From Paenibacillus roseus (GTDB lineage Bacteria; Bacillota; Bacilli; Paenibacillales; Paenibacillaceae): a DNA stretch of 64,000 nucleotides. Under the pieces are notes generated by a model that did no database searches, was not told the origin of the DNA, and saw only the letters and a program-made list of their open reading frames with translations. The number at the start of each line of letters is the position of its first letter. Position 1 is the first letter of the stretch. Where the stretch lies: the NCBI RefSeq assembly GCF_016424485.1, contig NZ_JAELUP010000003.1, forward strand, positions 114,748-178,747, read 5' to 3'. The translations under genes were made by a program, and so were the position numbers. Positions 11,295-17,620 of this stretch are shown here, piece by piece.

Positions 11295-12235
11295 CGCGTA
11301 ATCCACCTCCCAAGCAGTGCTGCCTTCTCGGCAGCTTCAACAAGCGCCACAACACTAAGCGCCTCTTCTACCGTACACAGTTTGTCTGAATAGCCGCCTG
11401 TCAGCGTTTTGAGCTGCGTCCGGTAGGTATCGTCCGGCAAAATGGCGAAGATCTCCCGCTTGTCACCGTAAGCAAGCGTCCCCCGGATCAAATCTGCTGT
11501 ATAGGTGCTATCCATCGTATTGACAATTAACTGGCGCTGGGCTGTACGGTCCACGTAATTGAGCTGAATGGTCACGACAGGGCAGCGCTCTGTGACTAGC
11601 AGCAGGGCGAACAGATCATCGCTGTCCAGCTCCAGATTACTATAGCGGCCTCCCACAGCGGCCACTCGCTGCCACGCGCCGAACAGCCATTCCGTATAAT
11701 CCAGCTCATGGCTCAAATCCCGAAGCACGCCGCCGCCCTCTGAGCGCCTGGCCGAGTAGCGCTTGCGATAATCGCCGGACCGCCAATCAGGGAGATACTG
11801 GCCGGCGTACACGTGCACAGACAGTACCTGATTTGTACCGATCAGCTCCTTCAGGCGGGACAGCACAGGATGAAATCTCAAGTTATAAGCGATGAACACA
11901 GATAGCCTGTCACCCATCGACATCAGCTGTCGCGTCATAGAGGCCTCGGGCATACGTTGAAACAGCGGTTTCTCGACCAGCACGTTCCCTGTATAGCCGG
12001 ATGCAAGCAGCGCCGATAGCGTCCCCTCATGCTCACAGGTCCGGTTGGCAATAATGACCAGACGAGGCGATTCATACTCGAGTGCTTCCTCCAGGGAGTC
12101 ATATGTCCGCGCACCGGCCGCCTTGGCTTCAACCGCACCATGCTTGCTTACGACCGCCGCTTCATGCTTTTCTTCTTGAAGCAGCCGTACGTGTCGACGG
12201 CCGATGGAACCGTAGCCGACAACGAGCACGCTCAC
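11291..12235 (-). CDS. ptmF: Gfo/Idh/MocA-family oxidoreductase PtmF-like
   Basis: The 314-residue protein has the NAD-binding VVGYGSIGRRHVRLL, ANRTCEHEG and the EKPLF motif (the EKP typical of the Gfo/Idh/MocA family), followed by an alpha/beta substrate domain with HELDYTEWLFG. Between ptmE and legF it corresponds to Campylobacter PtmF, thought to act with PtmA in precursor supply. GTG 12235 overlaps the ptmE stop as GTGA, so the long upstream reading is rejected. The substrate is not proven. Confidence 0.75.
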   Translation of the reverse strand: MSVLVVGYGSIGRRHVRLLQEEKHEAAVVSKHGAVEAKAAGARTYDSLEEALEYESPRLVIIANRTCEHEGTLSALLASGYTGNVLVEKPLFQRMPEASMTRQLMSMGDRLSVFIAYNLRFHPVLSRLKELIGTNQVLSVHVYAGQYLPDWRSGDYRKRYSARRSEGGGVLRDLSHELDYTEWLFGAWQRVAAVGGRYSNLELDSDDLFALLLVTERCPVVTIQLNYVDRTAQRQLIVNTMDSTYTADLIRGTLAYGDKREIFAILPDDTYRTQLKTLTGGYSDKLCTVEEALSVVALVEAAEKAALLGRWITR

Positions 12236-13281
12236 GGGAATACCTCGCCATACTCCCGGTTGGCGCGCTCGTAATCGTCCATTTTCCCGATATCGAGCCA
12301 ATACTCCTGTACGGGAAATACAGCCAATTTCTCGTCATGTGCCGCCAGTTGCTCGAACAGCGCCGTCATATCGGTATAGGTGGAACGGGGGATAGCGGCG
12401 AGAATGCGCGGTTCGAGGACGTAAATACCGGCATTTACAAATGTGCGGTGGACCGGCTTTTCCCGGATGCCGAGAAAGCGGTGCTGATCCGTATCGACTA
12501 CGCCGTATGGAATGGAGTACGCATATTCCCGAATGCACATGGTGGCTAATCCCGCATGTTCCTGATGATAGTGCAACAGATGGGCAAAATTCAAACTCGT
12601 CAGCAAATCGCCATTAATGACGATCAGCGGCTGCTCCGGAATCGAGGGAAGGAGGGAGAGGGCGCCGGCCGTGCCGAGCGGTTCTTCCTCACGCAGATAT
12701 TCGATGCGGACTCCCCAACGGCTGCCGTCGCCGAAGTAGGATTCGATCATATCGGCCTTGTAATTGACAGAGAAGTAGAATTTGCGAAAGGAATAGGCAA
12801 TGAGAGATTCCAGAATCGTCTCCAGTAGCGGCTTGCTGCCCACTTTCAGCAGCGGCTTGGGGCAGTCCTTTGTGAGCGGGGCGAGGCGACTGCCGAGGCC
12901 GCCCGCCATAATGACGATCGAATTTTCCCGTGGGTGCGGCTTGAGATAATCCTCCAGCGCCTCCATACCGGCAATTATACCGTCTGGAGAAAGAACAGGA
13001 ATCCGTCGCAAGCCTTTGCCCAGCATCAAATCATAGGCTGTTTTCCATGGCGTCCCTCGCACAATGGTACTGGGTTTGGCGTTCATAACACGTTCTACCG
13101 GCTGCTCAAGCGACAAGCCGTCCAGAATGCCGCGCCGTACATCTCCGTCAGTCACCGTGCCGAGCAGCCGACAGTCAGGACCGGCAACCAGGGCAATCTG
13201 GGCGGATTCCTTCTCAATAACTGCAATAGCCTCGCGAATTGTCGCATACGGTCCAATCATCAGGTTGGCACATTCTCTCAT
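12232..13281 (-). CDS. ptmE: CBS-domain glucosamine-1-phosphate nucleotidyltransferase PtmE-like
   Basis: The 349-residue protein has two CBS motifs in about residues 1-115 (VTDGDVRRGI, then LRRIPVLSPDG) followed by a sugar-nucleotidyltransferase domain (IMAGGLGSRLAPLTKDCPKP from about residue 125, INGDLLTSLNF, IREKP, GIYVLEP). This fusion is the signature of PtmE, which makes GDP-glucosamine in the Campylobacter legionaminic acid pathway, where LegB-LegG act on GDP-linked sugars. The start at ATG 13281 follows AAGGAGG by 7 bases. It sits 78 bases after the ENA-like gene and is coupled to ptmF. Confidence 0.82.
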   Translation of the reverse strand: MRECANLMIGPYATIREAIAVIEKESAQIALVAGPDCRLLGTVTDGDVRRGILDGLSLEQPVERVMNAKPSTIVRGTPWKTAYDLMLGKGLRRIPVLSPDGIIAGMEALEDYLKPHPRENSIVIMAGGLGSRLAPLTKDCPKPLLKVGSKPLLETILESLIAYSFRKFYFSVNYKADMIESYFGDGSRWGVRIEYLREEEPLGTAGALSLLPSIPEQPLIVINGDLLTSLNFAHLLHYHQEHAGLATMCIREYAYSIPYGVVDTDQHRFLGIREKPVHRTFVNAGIYVLEPRILAAIPRSTYTDMTALFEQLAAHDEKLAVFPVQEYWLDIGKMDDYERANREYGEVFP

Positions 13282-13359
13282 TGCAGATCCTCCTTGATAG
13301 CTAAGCAACTTATGTACTCCCGCCCAAGACAAGGGCTTCAGGCGGGAAACGCTGCGCTG

Positions 13360-13710
13360 TTATACGGAAGGTCTGAAAAATTCGGTCATGCACAAATCCG
13401 CTACAGCGCTGATAACAGTACCTGTCGCACTGATAGATGTAAATCCGGAAACAGCGAAGGCTCTGGATTGGCCAGGCGTGACATTGGTTATTGTCGCAAC
13501 GACCCGGGACCCTCTGCGGAATGTGAATGTAATGGATGCGGAGTTGGATGAGTTGTTGGCCAGAACGCCGGAAGCAGCTACCGGAGTCGGGTTTGGTCCG
13601 AAAATCAGTGAACCAAGCGACGTTCCTGTTCCAATCAGATAGTTCTGGTTGGCCAGACACACGCTGACGATCGGTTGCTGACAGCAGGTTTGCGGAGATG
13701 AACAGCTCAT
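13360..13710 (-). CDS. ENA-type endospore appendage subunit (DUF3992-like)
   Basis: The 116-residue protein resembles Ena1A/Ena1B of the Bacillus cereus group. It has a short Cys-rich N-terminal connector (MSCSSPQTCC), then a beta-rich jellyroll (ASGVLANNSSNSASITFTF, RGSRVVATI, GFTSISATGT) and a final strand with a Cys (ADLCMTEFF) matching the FCMT/FCIT ending of Ena proteins. Such subunits self-assemble into fibres on spores through N-terminal disulphides. It has no signal peptide and a strong AAGGAGG site 9-10 bases before ATG 13710. It lies between the Maf transferase and ptmE. The assignment rests on remembered family patterns. Confidence 0.75.
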   Translation of the reverse strand: MSCSSPQTCCQQPIVSVCLANQNYLIGTGTSLGSLIFGPNPTPVAASGVLANNSSNSASITFTFRRGSRVVATITNVTPGQSRAFAVSGFTSISATGTVISAVADLCMTEFFRPSV

Positions 13711-13758
13711 TAAAGGTTTCCTCCTTGATGTGAAAGAAATGAGAAGAAAGTTGCAAGA

Positions 13759-13786
13759 TATCTTATGGTCGATTGCTCAGATTGGT
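13759..13786 (-). promoter_or_regulatory. possible sigma-K type promoter before the ENA-like gene
   Basis: On the minus strand the sequence reads AC, 17 bases, then CATAAGATA, close to the sigma-K pattern AC-N16-17-CATANNNTA. It lies about 50 bases upstream of ATG 13710. Such a promoter would place expression in the mother cell during late sporulation. The motif is short and could occur by chance. Confidence 0.4.
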
Positions 13787-13830
13787 ATAGGTGGATGACG
13801 CCTTGGCTGCCCAAATATGCTTATAATGGT

Positions 13831-15771
13831 CTATTCCATTTGGCTCCCGGAGGTGACATGGCGCGGCACGACACGGTTGCCGGCCTGCCGAAGCTGCCTG
13901 GCAATGAGCGAGCAGCTCTCTGTGATTGCCTGGAGCATGGAGCTTCTCAAGCTGTTCATCTGCCTGAGCAGCTCCATGGAATCGATCTCGCCCAGGTCAT
14001 TGATTTTCTTTTGATACGCAAAAAGCAGCGGCTGCATATAGGTGCTGACATCCGGGTCCGTATAATTGTGATAGACATCGCTTTGCGCCCGAATCAGCGC
14101 CTCAATATAGGCCGGGATCTCGGTGTTGGGATATGATTGATGAAGGGAACAGGCCTTATCGATCAGGCGGCAGCTGCGCAAGTCCTCTTCGGCTCGTTCC
14201 GTCAGCAGCAGGAATTTTCGCCGCAGTGCTTCACAGCGCAGCCGCAGCTCCTGCAGCCGGTCATCAAGCCACAACTCCTCGCCCGAAGCGGAGGGCGTGC
14301 AGCCCAGCAAGTAGTCGTGAAGCGAAGTTTCAAGCGGCTCGACGCAGAAGGAGGCTGCTGCTTCCTGAAGTGTCATGAGCTCTGTTCCCCTGATATATGC
14401 GCCGCCCTCAGTAGCATCAATAAACCGGGTCGCGGGATGGAGGCTGATTTGCTGTTCAAACCAGGATTTGAACTCATGCCATAATTTTGTTGTTCGCACC
14501 ATCCCGCCGTTGGCGCCGGGTACTTCGTAGGCGGGCTGATTTTGCAACGCCTGGACCTGCCCCAGGAGACGGTCCTCGGAATACACGGATTGTCTGCTGT
14601 GCGTCGCCTTGTCCGGCCCGAACGCCAGATCCTGCCCGATGAATATGATCGGGTCCGCACCAGTCCACAACGCAAACTCAAAAGCCAGATGAGCGGAGGA
14701 GGAGCCGCCCTTCAGTGCCTCGCCGCTCTCCATGATGGCATGCTGAATCCAGCGGGCGGAATTCTCCAGACGGCGGAATACCGGCACCCAGGGTCCTTCG
14801 GTCGAGGTCGGTATGCGCGGGTCGATGACGGTTAGCCCGATCAAGGCCAGAGATGGAGGCAGCTTCTGATTAGCGAAATGATAATGATACACATCCGGCG
14901 ACCGCTCCGTAACACTCATCGCATCCGGCAGAATTCCCCTTTCCAAGCAGGGACGAAGCGCAGATTCAGCCGTGATGATCAAGGCCTTGCCCGCAGCCTG
15001 CCGAAGATGATCAATATTATGGTCAAGAGAAGGACCGTTGGATACAATAATCGCGGGTTTTCCCTTGAAGGCGCCGCGCAGAGAGGCGAGACGGGGAGCC
15101 TTGATAATAGCTTCCGCATTTTCCATCGTATTGTACAAGCCTGCCAGTGTATCGTGAATGGAATTTCCGATGCTTGCGATCATCAATTCCAATGTATTCA
15201 TGAACCATTGATGAAGCTCCAAATAGGGCTCTTTTTCATTGCGGTGGGCGAGCCATGTGAAGTGAGCGGTCAGCTTGCTGCTCTGCAGCAGAAAATCGCC
15301 CGTCATCACATATTGAAGCTGGGACTGGATTTGGGGGATAGAGCCTACTAAAAAACGACAGCTTCCATCCTCCAGCAGCGGACGAATATCCACATGGCAC
15401 AGCATGGTATAAAAAAGGCGGATATCTCGCTCAATGAAGAGAGTTTGGGTGTAGGGTTTTTTGCGCTTCACATACTCCAGCAGCGGATAGCCAAAGCCTG
15501 AGCCATAGACCAGACTAATCCGCGTATCCGAGTATTGGACGGACTCCGCCCAGCGACTGGCCTCTGCCTCGGGATGGATCAGACTATTGCTGTGAATGAT
15601 GCCTCCCTCTGTCGCCAGCCTGGCAACAGGGGAACCGTTCTCGGCATGTGCGACCTCAAGCGGATCGCCCGATTCTCCCGAGACGTAAGGCTCCAGAAGC
15701 GCTCTAAGCTCATCCTGCACATAATCCAGGTTTTGCTGCAAAACCTTGTTTTCCAATACGAGCCTATTCAT
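13831..15771 (-). CDS. Maf-type (DUF115) nonulosonic acid glycosyltransferase
   Basis: The 646-residue protein has the Maf/MAF_flag10 central domain: AIIVSNGPSLDHNIDHL around residues 240-256, ITAESALRPCLERGILPD, the acidic VTERSPDVYHYHF, GGSSSAHLAFEFALWTG and IFIGQDLAF, then a helical C-terminus. Maf proteins transfer CMP-activated pseudaminic or legionaminic acid onto Ser/Thr of flagellin in the cytoplasm. Here no flagellar gene is near. The neighbours are CMP-legionaminate synthesis, ENA-like subunits and a Thr-rich collagen, so a spore-surface acceptor is inferred. ATG 15771 follows GGAAAGGA and overlaps the upstream stop by 8 bases. Confidence 0.85.
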   Translation of the reverse strand: MNRLVLENKVLQQNLDYVQDELRALLEPYVSGESGDPLEVAHAENGSPVARLATEGGIIHSNSLIHPEAEASRWAESVQYSDTRISLVYGSGFGYPLLEYVKRKKPYTQTLFIERDIRLFYTMLCHVDIRPLLEDGSCRFLVGSIPQIQSQLQYVMTGDFLLQSSKLTAHFTWLAHRNEKEPYLELHQWFMNTLELMIASIGNSIHDTLAGLYNTMENAEAIIKAPRLASLRGAFKGKPAIIVSNGPSLDHNIDHLRQAAGKALIITAESALRPCLERGILPDAMSVTERSPDVYHYHFANQKLPPSLALIGLTVIDPRIPTSTEGPWVPVFRRLENSARWIQHAIMESGEALKGGSSSAHLAFEFALWTGADPIIFIGQDLAFGPDKATHSRQSVYSEDRLLGQVQALQNQPAYEVPGANGGMVRTTKLWHEFKSWFEQQISLHPATRFIDATEGGAYIRGTELMTLQEAAASFCVEPLETSLHDYLLGCTPSASGEELWLDDRLQELRLRCEALRRKFLLLTERAEEDLRSCRLIDKACSLHQSYPNTEIPAYIEALIRAQSDVYHNYTDPDVSTYMQPLLFAYQKKINDLGEIDSMELLRQMNSLRSSMLQAITESCSLIARQLRQAGNRVVPRHVTSGSQME

Positions 15772-16078
15772 TGCGTTCGATCCTTTCCTCGTCAGCGCGA
15801 TAACCGAGCAAAGGGAGCAAGCCAGCCTCCAGTCTGTCGGCGGCAAGCGCGATATCGCCATGCTCAAGCATGCTGACGGTCTGCCGAACCTCTGAAGCCA
15901 ACTGTCTGTACTGCGCTTCCAACAGCTCGCCGCCGTCACCTTCCGTCTGCTCTAGCTGATCCAGCCATAGCAAAGCCGCCTTCTGGAACCAGCCGATCCC
16001 TTCAGCGTCATCCCCGCATCTCCAGGCGGCGCATCCTTGGGCAATGCATACCGCAAAATTCCGTTCGTCATTGCTCAT
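15764..16078 (-). CDS. small helical protein upstream of Maf, 104 aa
   Basis: I do not recognise the family. The 104 residues are predicted almost wholly helical, acidic, with the Cys-containing AVCIAQGCAAWRCGDD near the start and a TPR-like spacing of small and aromatic residues. Its ATG (16078) lies inside the end of the preceding gene (11-base overlap) and its stop overlaps the Maf start, so the three genes are translated as a block. A role as chaperone or adaptor for Maf or its substrate is a guess from position. Confidence 0.65.
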   Translation of the reverse strand: MSNDERNFAVCIAQGCAAWRCGDDAEGIGWFQKAALLWLDQLEQTEGDGGELLEAQYRQLASEVRQTVSMLEHGDIALAADRLEAGLLPLLGYRADEERIERNE

Positions 16079-16346
16079 AAATATCGAAGTCTCCTTTTTC
16101 CAGACGATTCAGCAATCGTTCTGCTCCTTTTTGAACAAACCATTCATGCTTGGCTATAGCGCTCTCGCTCATCCACTCAGCAGATTGAAGGAAGCGGCTA
16201 ACCGGCTCGACCATGAGGTCCATATCCGCAGCGTGAAACAATACGGCAGGGGAGGAGGAGAGCCATACGTACCAGCGTTCTATAGCCTTGGCAAGCTCTT
16301 GTCTAGCAGACAAGAATGCGGTGTGCCTGTCGTCTTTGGTATTCAA
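16068..16346 (-). CDS. small helical protein, about 92 aa, first of the Maf accessory pair
   Basis: The family is not recognised. The protein is helical and rich in Trp and Glu (ERWYVWLSSSPAVLFH), ending LEKGDFDIYEQ. The likely start is TTG 16346, 9 bases after AAGGAG; TTG 16355 directly abuts that site. Its 3' end overlaps the 104-residue gene. FliS-like or TPR-like chaperones of similar size accompany surface-protein glycosylation systems elsewhere, but no motif here proves such a role. Confidence 0.6.
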   Translation of the reverse strand: MNTKDDRHTAFLSARQELAKAIERWYVWLSSSPAVLFHAADMDLMVEPVSRFLQSAEWMSESAIAKHEWFVQKGAERLLNRLEKGDFDIYEQ

Positions 16347-16409
16347 CTTGTTCAACTCCTTGGGAAATCTGTCGGGATGGCTTCACGTTCATATGCTTCC
16401 ATCCGCTCC

Positions 16410-16838
16410 TTATTTCGCTTCACGGCGAATGCGGATCGTATAGTTGCCTTTGGAAATCCCGCCTTCACCAGAGCTTGAAATGGACAGCCTGCTAATGGAA
16501 GGAACGTCAAAGCTCACCTGTTGTCCTTGCTCAATAACACCTTCAACAGCGTCGCCCCGCTGCAGTTCGATGACCGCCTTCATGCTGCCTTTCGTGTCAT
16601 TCGCTATTCGGATAATGCTGGATGAGGAGCTATTCGCGGACGTAAAGTATACGCGAGGAACACCGTCGCAAAGCTGAAATATTTTTCCGCTTAGACTATC
16701 GCAGGTAAATTGACGGCTTGCAGGAGAGGCAGGGGCGGAAACCTGCACGGGCGCCTGGGCGATCACCCGGGGAATTCCGCCTGGTTCGCTCCACGGTTTG
16801 CGTTTTTTTCCGCCCTTGGAGCGGTTTTCGCAGATCAA
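16410..16838 (-). CDS. ENA-like (DUF3992-like) C-terminal domain in a second frame after an A9 tract
   Basis: The 142-residue frame begins with a very basic stretch (SKGGKKRKPWSE), a Pro/Ala linker (IAQAPVQVSAPASPASRQ) and then a beta-rich domain with two Cys (FTCDSLSGKIFQLCDGVPR) ending GNYTIRIRREAK, like the ENA fold. It has no ribosome site of its own. TTG 16838 merely overlaps the stop of the 45-codon ORF 16835-16972 (TTGA). The basic reading extends in this frame up to an A9 tract at 16871-16879. A -1 slip there joins it to the 45-codon ORF, giving one protein of about 187 residues. It is either expressed by slippage or coupling, or is a frameshift mutation. Confidence 0.6.
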   Translation of the reverse strand: MICENRSKGGKKRKPWSEPGGIPRVIAQAPVQVSAPASPASRQFTCDSLSGKIFQLCDGVPRVYFTSANSSSSSIIRIANDTKGSMKAVIELQRGDAVEGVIEQGQQVSFDVPSISRLSISSSGEGGISKGNYTIRIRREAK

Positions 16839-16972
16839 CGGTCTCTGTTTGCGTTTACGGGAAGGGGTTCTTTTTTTTTACCGCATCGGCGGCAGGTTAC
16901 TTTCGGACAGTTCAATTTGACGACCGTAATTTGTTTGTTGGCCTGAATGAGTCTGGATGAGTGGCTTCTCAT
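16835..16972 (-). CDS. 45-codon ORF, probable N-terminal part of the ENA-like protein at 16410-16838
   Basis: ATG 16972 follows a strong AGGAGG by 9 bases, the best ribosome site in this block. The peptide is basic and contains LNCPKVTCRRCGKKK, a CxxC-type cluster that may make disulphides or bind metal, as in ENA N-terminal connectors. The A9 tract (16871-16879) encodes the Lys run. A -1 slip there continues into the 16410-16838 frame. Read in zero frame it stops at 16835. Confidence 0.6.
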   Translation of the reverse strand: MRSHSSRLIQANKQITVVKLNCPKVTCRRCGKKKEPLPVNANRDR

Positions 16973-17171
16973 GCTTCAGTGCCTCCTGTAAATTCGCCTT
17001 CTTTAACTATGATATTGATCAGGCGGGCTAAATGCCCCTGACATTCGTGTAGTCGATGACAAATGGGCAATTGTCAGAGGGGAACGCCTATATTTGCCAA
17101 CAAATAGACGGATATACGCGTTCAAATGCCCGGCCTGTTGATATACTGGAATGAGATGGGGAGGGATGATG

Positions 17172-17516
17172 ATGTCTTCAGAGGGGTGTCTCGGCATAGA
17201 TTTGTCTCAAGACCCTGCTGTACCGGTACATTGTTTGCAATGTCCGTGGTATGTCTACGACCTTGAAACGGCGGTGCTGTATACGACGAATGAGATCATC
17301 CGCGCTACAGGCACGATCAGTTCCAGCCCCGGCTCCATCAAACCTGTGCAGCTTCAATTTACGTATCGCAATATTGTCTTGGAATCGATTACGCTTCCGG
17401 CAGGGCATACAACTGCTTTTACAATTGCAGGTTTTGATCAAATCCGGGTTCTGGGGGTACAGGGGGGCAATGCCATGGGGGACTTAATGCTGAATACGAT
17501 TGAAGTGAATGCTTGA
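17172..17516 (+). CDS. ENA-like (DUF3992-like) protein, third copy
   Basis: The 114-residue protein has two Cys clusters near the N-terminus (SSEGCLGID, VHCLQCPWYVYD) followed by the ENA-like pattern RATGTISSS, VQLQFTYRNIVLESITLPAG, TTAFTIAGFDQIRVLG and a closing beta strand. The order TG-strand, long strand pair, FTIxGFDxI matches the other ENA-like gene at 13360-13710. ATG 17172 is 6 bases after GGGGAGGG; two ATGs just upstream are too close to it. It is divergent from the Maf operon and convergent with asnB. Probable spore appendage or coat component. Confidence 0.65.
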   Translation: MSSEGCLGIDLSQDPAVPVHCLQCPWYVYDLETAVLYTTNEIIRATGTISSSPGSIKPVQLQFTYRNIVLESITLPAGHTTAFTIAGFDQIRVLGVQGGNAMGDLMLNTIEVNA

Positions 17517-17540
17517 ATTGCAAAGTAGAAGACAAAAATG

Positions 17541-17605
17541 AAAAAAAGGTTATTGCTCTTTGCAGCCAGCGAGTGCTTGCCCAGCCGAAGAGGAGAACAA
17601 TAACC
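17541..17605 (-). terminator. rho-independent terminator of asnB
   Basis: On the minus strand GGTTATTG (17605-17598) pairs with CAATAACC (17555-17548) followed by a run of seven T. An inner CTCTT/AAGAG pairing extends the hairpin. It lies just downstream of the asnB stop. Confidence 0.6.
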
Positions 17606-17620
17606 GTAACGAAAGACCGC

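Noticed and set aside
17089..17105. TATTTG-CCAA-CAAATA palindrome upstream of the third ENA-like gene
   Set aside because: Could be an operator, but it is short, AT-rich and unsupported by a second copy or a nearby regulator.
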